A DNA stretch of 64,000 nucleotides from Desulfobacteraceae bacterium (GTDB lineage: Bacteria; Desulfobacterota; Desulfobacteria; Desulfobacterales; Desulfosalsimonadaceae), in the NCBI GenBank assembly GCA_003597945.1, contig QZJS01000034.1, positions 1 to 64,000 on the forward strand, given 5' to 3'. A program made the position numbers and the translations under genes. The notes under the pieces are model-generated. The model did not search any database, was not told the origin of the DNA, and saw only the letters and a list, made by a program, of their open reading frames with translations. Shown piece after piece: positions 20,831 to 29,038 of this stretch (position 1 is the stretch's first letter; every line of letters starts with the position of its first letter).

Positions 20831-22297
20831 ATGGATCCGCTAAACGCAAGCACCGATTATGAGAGGATATTTCATCCGGAAAGAATCGCCATTATCGGGG
20901 TTTCCGGCAAGGGGGCCGGGTTCGGCGCCAGGCTTTTTTATTCACTTCGCGCCATCGGCTATGCAGGAGAAATTTTTCTGGTCAATCCCAAGGGCGGGCA
21001 GCTCGACGGTCATGAAATCTATGAAAGCATTGAGGCGATTCCCGGCGGGTTTGATCTGGCGATCATAGCCGTGGCGGCTTCTGCCGTTCCGGAGGCTCTG
21101 GAAGCCTGCCGGTTGAAAGGAGCGGCGGCCGCTGAAATTCTTTCGGCCGGATTCAGCGAACTGGGCACGCCGGAAGGCATGGCCCTGGAAAAACAGATTA
21201 TGGACGTGGCGGCCAGGGGAATCCGGGTGATCGGTCCCAACTGTTTCGGCATGTACGTCCCGAAAAGCGGATTGACCGTGCTTCCCGGCCCGGATCTGTC
21301 CCGGGAACCCGGTCCAGTGGCCTTTTCCAGCCAAAGCGGCGGCATGGCCGTGGATTTTGCCAACATGGGAAAATCCACGGGCCTGACCTTCAGCAAAGTG
21401 GTGAGTTTCGGCAACGGCGTGGATCTTCGGGAGACCGAACTCCTGGATTACTTTGGCCAAGACATGCAAACCCGCATCATTGCCATGTATATCGAAGGCG
21501 TTAAAAACGGGGATGCATTTTTCAAAACTCTCAAAAAAGTGGCCGCTCATAAGCCGGTGATCGTGATGAAAGGCGGTCTGTCCGCGGCCGGGAGCCGGGC
21601 CGTACTCAGCCATACCGCTTCCATGGGCGGCTCCGCCAGAATCTGGGAAGCAATCCTTAAGCAGGCCAATGCGGTTCAGGTCTTCGATATGTCGGAAATG
21701 GCGCGGACCTGCCTGGCATTTACCCATCTGCAGCCGGGCACCTATCGCCACATTTCCGTTCTCGGGGGCGGCGGCGCGCTGGGTGTTGCGGCGGCCGACG
21801 CGGCCGAGGCCGTGGGCATGAAGATTCCGCCCTTTTCGCCGGATCTGAAAACACGCATCGATGATCTCCTTCCCCGGCCGGGCTCCAGCGGGGCCAATCC
21901 TGTGGATGTGGCCAATCCATTTGTCGCGCCCCAGGTGCTAAAAGACGTCCTGTTGCTTGCGGCCGAAGATGACCGTATCGAACTTCAAATCCTGATTACG
22001 CTGTTTCACCATTACAAAACCATTGCCCAAATGATGGGCATGCCGGTAAAAGACATAGTGCCATATAATGAACTCGCCGTCGGCGTTGCCGAAGTCATTG
22101 ATAAAACAAGCAAGCCGGTAGTGCTCATCTTGAACAATCCCAAGCGCGGGTTGGATCACATGGATGTGGTGGAAATGATCGAAGAAGCCCGGCGCGCGTT
22201 TTTAAAACGCGGCATCCCCGTTTTTGACGACCTCAAGGAGGCCATGGGCGCCATCGGACATATCAATGCATATTACGGGGGCAAAACCGATGAATAA
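20831..22297 (+). CDS. CoA-binding protein, acetate/acyl-CoA ligase (ADP-forming) alpha subunit-like
   Basis: IFHPERIAIIGVSGKGAGFG, GPNCFGMYVPKSGL, FSQSGGMAVDFANMGKSTGLTFSKVVSFGNGVDL, AVLSHTASMGGS. Confidence 0.88.
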   Translation: MDPLNASTDYERIFHPERIAIIGVSGKGAGFGARLFYSLRAIGYAGEIFLVNPKGGQLDGHEIYESIEAIPGGFDLAIIAVAASAVPEALEACRLKGAAAAEILSAGFSELGTPEGMALEKQIMDVAARGIRVIGPNCFGMYVPKSGLTVLPGPDLSREPGPVAFSSQSGGMAVDFANMGKSTGLTFSKVVSFGNGVDLRETELLDYFGQDMQTRIIAMYIEGVKNGDAFFKTLKKVAAHKPVIVMKGGLSAAGSRAVLSHTASMGGSARIWEAILKQANAVQVFDMSEMARTCLAFTHLQPGTYRHISVLGGGGALGVAAADAAEAVGMKIPPFSPDLKTRIDDLLPRPGSSGANPVDVANPFVAPQVLKDVLLLAAEDDRIELQILITLFHHYKTIAQMMGMPVKDIVPYNELAVGVAEVIDKTSKPVVLILNNPKRGLDHMDVVEMIEEARRAFLKRGIPVFDDLKEAMGAIGHINAYYGGKTDE

Positions 22298-22982
22298 AGA
22301 CGCGGCACTCAAGATCATCAACGCGGCCCGCCACCGGGGCCGCACCATGCTGTCCGAATATGAAGCCAAGAAGGTTCTCTGTCATTACGACATCCCCGTC
22401 ACCCGGGAAAAATTGATTACCGAACGCCGTGGGCTGGAATATGCGGTACATGAGATCGGCTATCCCCTGGTGCTCAAGGGGTGTTCCCCTGATATCGCCC
22501 ACAAGACGGAAAAAAATCTGATCCGCGTGGATATTCGAAATTTTGATGAGGCGGTGCATGCCTATGGCGAAATCAATGCGGCCCTTGACGGCGCAAGCGG
22601 CGGGGTCCTGGCCCAGGAAATGATTCCGGGTCGCCGCGAACTGGTGATGGGGATGACCAGAGACGATCAGTTCGGCCCGTGCGTCATGTTCGGCCTTGGC
22701 GGAATTTTTACCGAAATTCTGGAAGACATCAGTTTCAGGAAAGCGCCCATCGACGCCCGGGATGCCATGCAAATGATGCAAGAAATCCGGGGCCGTAAAA
22801 TCCTTGACGCCATTCGGGGCATGGAAGCCGCCGACACCAATGCCTTGGCCGAAATACTAATCCGGCTCGGGCAAATTGGCCTTGAAATCGACGCTGTGGC
22901 GGAAATCGATATCAATCCGGTGATTATTTCCGGTTCCCGGCCCGTGGCCGTTGACGCGCTGATCGTTTTGCGTCCGCAATAA
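22290..22982 (+). CDS. Acetate--CoA ligase (ADP-forming) beta subunit-like, ATP-grasp domain
   Basis: LSEYEAKKVLCHYDIPVTREKL, GYPLVLKGCSPDIAHKTEKN, DQFGPCVMFGLGGIFTEILEDISFRKAPI, EIDINPVII. Confidence 0.9.
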   Translation: MNKDAALKIINAARHRGRTMLSEYEAKKVLCHYDIPVTREKLITERRGLEYAVHEIGYPLVLKGCSPDIAHKTEKNLIRVDIRNFDEAVHAYGEINAALDGASGGVLAQEMIPGRRELVMGMTRDDQFGPCVMFGLGGIFTEILEDISFRKAPIDARDAMQMMQEIRGRKILDAIRGMEAADTNALAEILIRLGQIGLEIDAVAEIDINPVIISGSRPVAVDALIVLRPQ

Positions 22983-23000
22983 ATATTTCGATAAAAAAGG

Positions 23001-23648
23001 CTATTCCTTCGGCCGCCGGGTATTGAGCCGCGTATAAATGTGCTTTGAGGTGTAAAGCGCCCCCAGCGGATTATGGGCCAGAACGCGGTCCTTGACGGCC
23101 AGTACGGTTATCGGGGCTTTGGCGTGTTTGATAAAAAGCGTGTCATCCCCCACGCACAAACCCAGCAGAATATGCAGCTCTGAGCCTTCGGCATCCAGCA
23201 CCGCAGCCTGACCGATAGGATTACACATGGGCTGACGGAACCCGGGAACGATTTTCTCCGCATCCGGAAGCGCTACATCGTCGGAACTCAAGGCCCCGCA
23301 CATGCAGCAGACCGAAACCACGTCGAATTTTTCATTGATGAGCAGGTTGGTGAGTTTTTCAGCCTCTTCAGACAGCCCCACGCAAAAGGCGATCCCCAGC
23401 TTCTGATATCCCCGGTTTCGCGCATATTGCACCGTCTCTTCCACCCGGGTGAGCTTGCCGTATTCTTTCCATGTGCGGGCCACATCCCGGGCCATTGTCT
23501 GGTTTTCCTCTTCCTGCAATTTCGTGTTGGCGTCAGCCAGCAGGTCCGCGTGCCGTTTGGACGGACAAAACTCCGGGGACTGCGATACATCGCCGAAAAA
23601 ACATTTTTTCTTCCCGCAATAACTGCATAATGTTTGATCCGTTTTCAT
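23001..23648 (-). CDS. DUF1847 family metal-binding-like protein
   Basis: CSYCGKKKCFFGD N-terminal Cys motif; VCCMCGALSSDDV; MCNPIGQA; LGLCVGDDTLFIKHAKAPITVLAVKDRVLAHNPLGALY. Confidence 0.75.
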   Translation of the reverse strand: MKTDQTLCSYCGKKKCFFGDVSQSPEFCPSKRHADLLADANTKLQEEENQTMARDVARTWKEYGKLTRVEETVQYARNRGYQKLGIAFCVGLSEEAEKLTNLLINEKFDVVSVCCMCGALSSDDVALPDAEKIVPGFRQPMCNPIGQAAVLDAEGSELHILLGLCVGDDTLFIKHAKAPITVLAVKDRVLAHNPLGALYTSKHIYTRLNTRRPKE

Positions 23649-23914
23649 TATTTTCTCCTTGTGCTGCCTGTTTATGGATGTTTTGCGGAATTTAAAGGGC
23701 ATGATCTTTACTGCTTTCGCCAATCGCTTTCAAATCGGCAATAAGCCGCATGCTGCCGTCTTTGTCTTTTTCCATTTTTACTGTTTCGGCGTTTTCAAAT
23801 ACCGTTTTTTTTATCTATTCGCATGCAGATGAAAAACAATGAAGGCAAAAAAAGGAGGCGGCCGAAAGCTCTGTGAAACCTTATTGGTAAATTTTATACA
23901 GTTGTAAACGATTA

Positions 23915-23943
23915 GCGGTCGGCGGGTTTAACCCGCCGACCGC
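23915..23943. repeat. GC-rich perfect palindrome (14-bp arms)
   Basis: gcggtcggcgggtt-t-aacccgccgaccgc. Confidence 0.7.
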
Positions 23944-24007
23944 GCCACCGCTTTGCTTGGAATTTTAGTATCGTTTCCCTGGGATTCATGAAAATTCGTT
24001 GTACTGA

Positions 24008-24565
24008 TTATTTGAAAGTTCTCTCAAATAATCCTGCGATTGCTCTCTTACCGTTTTCTTCAAGATAGCGTGTTCCCGTTCCCGTGAAATGAGGGTGGCC
24101 TATAACCGGCTCATTTTCTTTTTTGCATTCAAGCCACTCCGTCTGATTCCATGAGAACCATGAATTATATTTCTGATCAAAGACATATAAAGGCTTATTG
24201 CACAGTTTGGCGAACTCAGCTCCCCATCCGGTGCCGCCCTTTACCGTCTTGTCCTCCAAAATCTCTCCGATAACGTAAATTTCCCTTCCGCCGTTAATTT
24301 GATACCAGATACTTTGCAGCACCTTGCGGATCATTGGAGTTTTGGCGTAATGCCGGTTCATCAGCTTTGAAATATATTCCAAGCTTACATCTCCGTTTTT
24401 CAGTTCCTCGTGAGTCAGTACCCTTATTCCACGCCGGCGTACAATGGCATGGCCTTCAAACGTGAAGTTGATTTCGTCTATTCCAAAGCGTTCGGCATTC
24501 ATGCCAAATTCTTCTTCAGCCCCTTTTATGCCGCCGCTAAAGAGTATGCAATCTTCTTTCTTCAT
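24008..24565 (-). CDS. Hypothetical protein, possibly SLOG/Rossmann-like nucleotide-binding
   Basis: ILFSGGIKGAEEEFG and GGTGWGAEFAKLCNKPLYVFDQ segments; FTGTGTRYLEENGKRAI; no secure family assignment. Confidence 0.55.
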   Translation of the reverse strand: MKKEDCILFSGGIKGAEEEFGMNAERFGIDEINFTFEGHAIVRRRGIRVLTHEELKNGDVSLEYISKLMNRHYAKTPMIRKVLQSIWYQINGGREIYVIGEILEDKTVKGGTGWGAEFAKLCNKPLYVFDQKYNSWFSWNQTEWLECKKENEPVIGHPHFTGTGTRYLEENGKRAIAGLFERTFK

Positions 24566-24867
24566 TAATGAATTTTCCTTTCTTAAGAATGATTCGATAC
24601 AATACGGTTTTCTAATCCAATGATCAATGGCCCTTTATTAAGCAATTCTAAAGTTTCAGCATATCTCAGGGACTTATGAGACTCCTTGAGCTCTCCAGTC
24701 GTTTTTTTCTCAGATTCATCCATGGCGCGGTTGTGTGCTCATCCATGTCCACGGTTAATTATTTCATATCATGTATAAATCTATTGCCGTCCGTTTGCAA
24801 TCAGTTTTTCTCATATCGATAACGCCTGGCACAGACCAAAGATCAGCGAAATAAAAAGAAAAGAATT

Positions 24868-24906
24868 GGATCGACCGCGAGAAAACTCTATTTGCGCGGT
24901 CGATCC
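24868..24906 (-). terminator. Hairpin terminator downstream of the DUF5320-like gene
   Basis: 12-bp stem GGATCGACCGCG/CGCGGTCGATCC followed on the minus strand by AATTCTTTTCTTTTTATTT. Confidence 0.7.
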
Positions 24907-24938
24907 TGCGCAAGGGAGGTAGTGCGCGAGTGGTGCTT

Positions 24939-25295
24939 TTATTGGGTGGATTTTTCCAGGTCGGCAATCCGCTGCTGGATTGAATCCAGAGAATTGCGGA
25001 ATGTCTCGGCCTGGATTTTGAGTATATGGAGTTCTGATGACGGATCTATGGCGACAGGCGCGGCATATGCGGGAGAATAACCCAAATTACCTCTGCCGTA
25101 GCCTCTGCAGAAACCTCTTGCGAACCCACCGCCCATAGCGGCGCGGTATCCGCGGCCGAATCCGCCGCCCCGGCCGCAGCCAAAACCGCCGTAATTCCCG
25201 GCTCGATATCCGGCGTTGGCGGGATTGCAGAATCCTCTTGCGCCTCCGGTCATTGCACCGGCTCCCATGGGACCGGTTCTGTCAAAACCTGGCAT
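24939..25295 (-). CDS. DUF5320-like Gly/Arg/Cys-rich protein
   Basis: MPGFDRTGPMGAGAMTGGARGFCNPAN...GFGCGRGGGFGRGYR, coiled C-terminus; ATG preceded by GAGGAGG. Confidence 0.8.
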   Translation of the reverse strand: MPGFDRTGPMGAGAMTGGARGFCNPANAGYRAGNYGGFGCGRGGGFGRGYRAAMGGGFARGFCRGYGRGNLGYSPAYAAPVAIDPSSELHILKIQAETFRNSLDSIQQRIADLEKSTQ

Positions 25296-25335
25296 GATGT
25301 TTACCTCCTCATCTTTTAATGATATATTTAGAATT

Positions 25336-25755
25336 TTAGCTGCTGACGCGTCCGGGGCGTTTTCCGCGATTCGGTTCATTCCCTGAAAGCGGCAGCAGTT
25401 GTCCCCTTCTGCGGCGACACCGCTTGACACCGGGCATTGCAAAAGCCGGCATAATCGGCTTTCCAATTATGTAAGCATCAAGAATATGATCTGTTTTCCC
25501 TGAAATAAAAGGGATCAGTTGAATGCCGCCGTCGGAAATGATATTTGCCGGAATTTCCGAAATCGCCCCACAGATCAAAACCGAAATTCCCATGCGCTTG
25601 AATATCTCAACAAGCTGCGGCAAGCTGCCAGGGTTTATTTCCATCAGGCTGGTTTTCACCATCCGACCTTGTTTAATATCAGCCAGCAACAGCCTGTTCG
25701 CGACGTCAAACACCGGTGAAATTCGGTCTTCCCAAACAGTCAGGGCGATTTTCAT
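25336..25755 (-). CDS. NifB/NifX-family (dinitrogenase iron-molybdenum cofactor) protein
   Basis: MKIALTVWEDRISPVFDVANRLLLADI...ICGAISEIPANIISDGGIQLIPFISG. Confidence 0.85.
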   Translation of the reverse strand: MKIALTVWEDRISPVFDVANRLLLADIKQGRMVKTSLMEINPGSLPQLVEIFKRMGISVLICGAISEIPANIISDGGIQLIPFISGKTDHILDAYIIGKPIMPAFAMPGVKRCRRRRGQLLPLSGNEPNRGKRPGRVSS

Positions 25756-25863
25756 TTCCGCGTTGTCTCCTTGCTGATCAGATATACATAAATTATGCCA
25801 ATTTTTATCCCTTTACCGGAAGATAAAAAATTAACTTATTTATTCGGAATATTATGAAAAATA

Positions 25864-26040
25864 ATGATCAGACCGGATATCATGATGCTGGTCTTGGGTA
25901 GTAGCATCATTGCAACGCTTTGTATCGTGACAGTGCAACGATGCCGCCATGCCGGCAAAATCGATGCACCTTTCGCAGATATCTGCGGAAGGCTTGGAAA
26001 AAAGATGGGGATTCGATTAAACCTTTTCATCAAGGGATGA
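25864..26040 (+). CDS. Candidate 58-aa small membrane protein (below the ORF-track cutoff)
   Basis: Own translation: MIRPDIMMLVLGSSIIATLCIVTVQRCRHAGKIDAPFADICGRLGKKMGIRLNLFIKG*; one hydrophobic segment; no clear Shine-Dalgarno. Confidence 0.25.
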   Translation: MIRPDIMMLVLGSSIIATLCIVTVQRCRHAGKIDAPFADICGRLGKKMGIRLNLFIKG

Positions 26041-27229
26041 TCGCGCTGGTCTTTCGGGCTTTTTCCGAATAGAGGGCGATGTCGGCGATCTTTATCAGAT
26101 CGGCCGCGCGTTCAATGTTTTCGCTATGGATGGATGAAATCCCGCAACTCACGGAAAGAGGTATTACGCTATCCTTATGTTTCAGCGGGTAATCATTCAG
26201 GCAGGACCGTACCCGCCTAATAAGAATATCCGCTTTAGGCGCGGGTGTTTCCGGCAGTATCAGGATAAACTCATCCCCTGCATAACGGGCCAGAATATCT
26301 TCATCTCTGACAAGTGACTGAATCGTTTCCGCGATATAGGCCAGCGCTTTGTCGCCGACGTCATGGCCATAGTGATCATTGATCTGCTTGAATTTATCCA
26401 CGTCCATGAAAACCAGGCTCAGGTCTCGAAAATGCCGTTTGGCCCTTGAGAATTCACGGCTCAAAGCCGTTTCAAAGGCCCTGCGGTTCAGACAACCGGT
26501 TAACGGGTCGTGAAACGCGAAATATTTCAGCTTCTCATGGGCCGCCACATTAGACAGACACAAAGACACCTTTATCATGAGCTGATCGAGAAAAGAGGTG
26601 TCCAGATCCGGTTTGAACCGCCGGGGGGAAGGATCCCACTGGTTTAAACTGCCCACGATTTCGCCGTCGATCCGCACAGGGGCGATGGCCATGGAGCCCG
26701 AGCGGTATTTGTCCGATCCGGGCAGAAAAACGGAGCAGCCGGAGAGATCCCCGCTGAAAAGCACGGGGGAATTCGTATTGGCGAAAACCCGGTCAAATTG
26801 CCGTTTGTCGAGAAATTGCGTCTTTTCAATAATGATTCTGGAATGAATCAGGGGATTGATCAGGTCGGCCAGACTGCTCTTCTTAATAACCGAAAGCCAT
26901 ACAAATGGAATAATGAAAATCCGGCCCATTTCCGTAAGCAGGATTTCGAAAAAATCCTGGAGGTTTAAAATCGAAAGGATCCTGGATTCCAGAATGTAAA
27001 ATTTCTGATGGATTTTTTCGTTTTCCCGCAGTCTTTGTAATATCGTTGCGAGCTCAGGAGACGGTTCTGTTTTTATGGTAAGATTTTCTTTGACGTCTTT
27101 TCGCTGCGGCCGCTCGGCAACCGGGTCACGAATCAATCGGCCGGGGTCTCCGGTTTTTTTTGATTTTTTGTCATCAGCGGCGTTCAAGGCTTTTTCTCCC
27201 TTTCTTTTTTCTTGTCGTAATCCCAACAA
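26030..27229 (-). CDS. GGDEF domain protein with GAF-like N-terminal region (diguanylate cyclase)
   Basis: HDPLTGCLNRRAFETAL, VFMDVDKFKQINDHYGHDVGDKAL, YAGDEFILILPE (GDEF). Confidence 0.88.
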   Translation of the reverse strand: MLGLRQEKRKGEKALNAADDKKSKKTGDPGRLIRDPVAERPQRKDVKENLTIKTEPSPELATILQRLRENEKIHQKFYILESRILSILNLQDFFEILLTEMGRIFIIPFVWLSVIKKSSLADLINPLIHSRIIIEKTQFLDKRQFDRVFANTNSPVLFSGDLSGCSVFLPGSDKYRSGSMAIAPVRIDGEIVGSLNQWDPSPRRFKPDLDTSFLDQLMIKVSLCLSNVAAHEKLKYFAFHDPLTGCLNRRAFETALSREFSRAKRHFRDLSLVFMDVDKFKQINDHYGHDVGDKALAYIAETIQSLVRDEDILARYAGDEFILILPETPAPKADILIRRVRSCLNDYPLKHKDSVIPLSVSCGISSIHSENIERAADLIKIADIALYSEKARKTSAIIP

Positions 27230-27292
27230 GATTAAAATTCAACTCCAACATGATCAGATTATGTTTTTTTGCAAAAGAATTTTCCCGCATTA

Positions 27293-28669
27293 TCAGTCCC
27301 GCGACCGGCCGTCGACGGCCGGAAGCTTGATCCCCAGTTTCCGGATTTTTCGAAGAAGGGTGGTTTTATGCATTCCCAGCTCGGCGGCTGTGGATTTTCG
27401 ATTGAAGCGGTGTCGGGCAAGGGTTTGGTTTATGACCTGGATTTCAGCAGCTTTTACGGGATCATGGCCGTTTCGGCGGGTAATCGTGCCCGATGTGCCG
27501 GAAATCATGTGAGACGGGAGGTGGCGCGGATGGATGTCACCGTCGGCGCACAGCACAAAGGCGTGCTCGATGATATTTTCCAGCTCCCGGATATTACCGG
27601 GAAAAGAATGGGACATCAGAATTTCCATGGCTTCCGGGTGAAGCCCGGTGATATTTTTCCCCCGGAGACGGTTTAACCGGGCGATAAAATGCGACGCCAG
27701 CAGAGGGATGTCATCCATTCGCTCGCGCAATGGCGGCATCCGCAGCCGCACCACGTTGATCCGGTAAAACAGGTCCCGACGAAACGCACCCTTTTCCACC
27801 AGGTCGGAAAGGCTCTGATTGGCCGCGGCAATGATCCGGATATCGGCTTTCTGCTTTTTAACGCCGCCTAAGGGCTGGTATTCCCTTTCTTCGATGACCC
27901 GCAACAGCCGGACTTGAAAAGCCGGGCTGGTTTCGCCGATTTCGTCTAAAAAAATTGTTCCGCCTTCAGCCGCGGCAAAATGGCCGGGCTTGTCTTTTAC
28001 CGCGTTGGTAAAGGCACCGGCCTTGTATCCGAAAAGTTCCGATTCCAGGAGCGTATCCGGCAGTGCGCCGCAGTTGATGGCGATAAACGGTTTTTTCGCG
28101 CGATGGCTGAGGTCATGGATGGCCCTTGCCGCCAGTTCCTTTCCGGTGCCGGTCTCCCCTTCCAGCAGCACCGTGCTGTCGGATTCGGCCACCTGGGGCA
28201 GGATATTGAAAATGTCCTTCATGGCCGGGCTGCGGCTGACCATATCGGCCATCCGGAATCGGGAATAAAGCGCGTCCCGAAGTTCCTCCACCAGGCTCAG
28301 ATCCCGAAAGATCTCGACACCGCCGAGGATCCTGCCGTTTGCGTCTATAAGCGGTGAAGTGGAAACGGAGATGGGAATCTGCTTTTTATCGTGGTTGACA
28401 ATATAGGCGGATGTGCTGACAAAAGGTTTGTTTTTCTGCATAGTCCGCTTCAAGGCGCAATCATGCTCGCACATGTTGGAGCGGAATACCTCCCAGCAAT
28501 GCCTGCCGATGGCTTCTTCCGCGGCAATCCCGGTAATCTTTTCGGCGGCCCGGTTGAAGGAAGTGATCTTCCAGTTGTGATCCACGGTGAAAACGCCGTC
28601 GGAGATGCTTTCGAGAATAATCCGGGTGACCTCCGGATCAAACTTTTTGTTTTTCGGTCCTTTTGCCAT
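27293..28669 (-). CDS. PAS domain sigma-54-dependent Fis-family transcriptional activator
   Basis: PAS: FTVDHNWKITSFNRAAEKITG; GETGTGKELAARAIH, ELFGYKAGAFTNA (GAFTGA variant), Fis-type HTH RHRFNRKSTAAELGMHKTTLLRKIRKLGI. Confidence 0.93.
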   Translation of the reverse strand: MAKGPKNKKFDPEVTRIILESISDGVFTVDHNWKITSFNRAAEKITGIAAEEAIGRHCWEVFRSNMCEHDCALKRTMQKNKPFVSTSAYIVNHDKKQIPISVSTSPLIDANGRILGGVEIFRDLSLVEELRDALYSRFRMADMVSRSPAMKDIFNILPQVAESDSTVLLEGETGTGKELAARAIHDLSHRAKKPFIAINCGALPDTLLESELFGYKAGAFTNAVKDKPGHFAAAEGGTIFLDEIGETSPAFQVRLLRVIEEREYQPLGGVKKQKADIRIIAAANQSLSDLVEKGAFRRDLFYRINVVRLRMPPLRERMDDIPLLASHFIARLNRLRGKNITGLHPEAMEILMSHSFPGNIRELENIIEHAFVLCADGDIHPRHLPSHMISGTSGTITRRNGHDPVKAAEIQVINQTLARHRFNRKSTAAELGMHKTTLLRKIRKLGIKLPAVDGRSRD

Positions 28670-28738
28670 ATATATCTAAATTGCGCTTAAAGATACCAAA
28701 GTCAACATTGCTTTTATGGCCGGCAGGGACAAGACTCA

Positions 28739-29038
28739 CTATGAACAACAGGCATCCGGAACGAACAGTCTTCGCAGAAACGGAATCGCGGAAAGCCACC
28801 CATACAAAATGGCCTGGGCGCAACCCACGCCGGAGCGCACGACAATGGCCCGGGTGGGGCAGTTCAACGCGCAGGCCCCGCATTCCATGCAGCCGTCGCG
28901 GTCCGCGAGCAGGGCCTTGCCGTTTTCCTGATTAAAAACGCCGTGGGGACAGACCGTGGTGCAGGCCCCGCACCCCACGCATTTGTCCGGATGGTACTCC
29001 AGAGTGACGATATTTTCCAGATGGCGGAATTCCTTCAT
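28739..29038 (-). CDS. hgcB: Mercury methylation ferredoxin HgcB
   Basis: Two 4Fe-4S motifs CVGCGACTTVCP and CMECGACALNCP, conserved GVGCAQA Cys, C-terminal vicinal Cys DACCS*; starts at the ATG overlapping the hgcA stop (TAATG). Confidence 0.93.
   Translation of the reverse strand: MKEFRHLENIVTLEYHPDKCVGCGACTTVCPHGVFNQENGKALLADRDGCMECGACALNCPTRAIVVRSGVGCAQAILYGWLSAIPFLRRLFVPDACCS

Noticed and set aside
25836-26033. 65-aa minus-strand ORF between the NifX-like and GGDEF genes
   Set aside because: No Shine-Dalgarno, irregular composition, and antisense to an alternative small ORF; not supported as coding.
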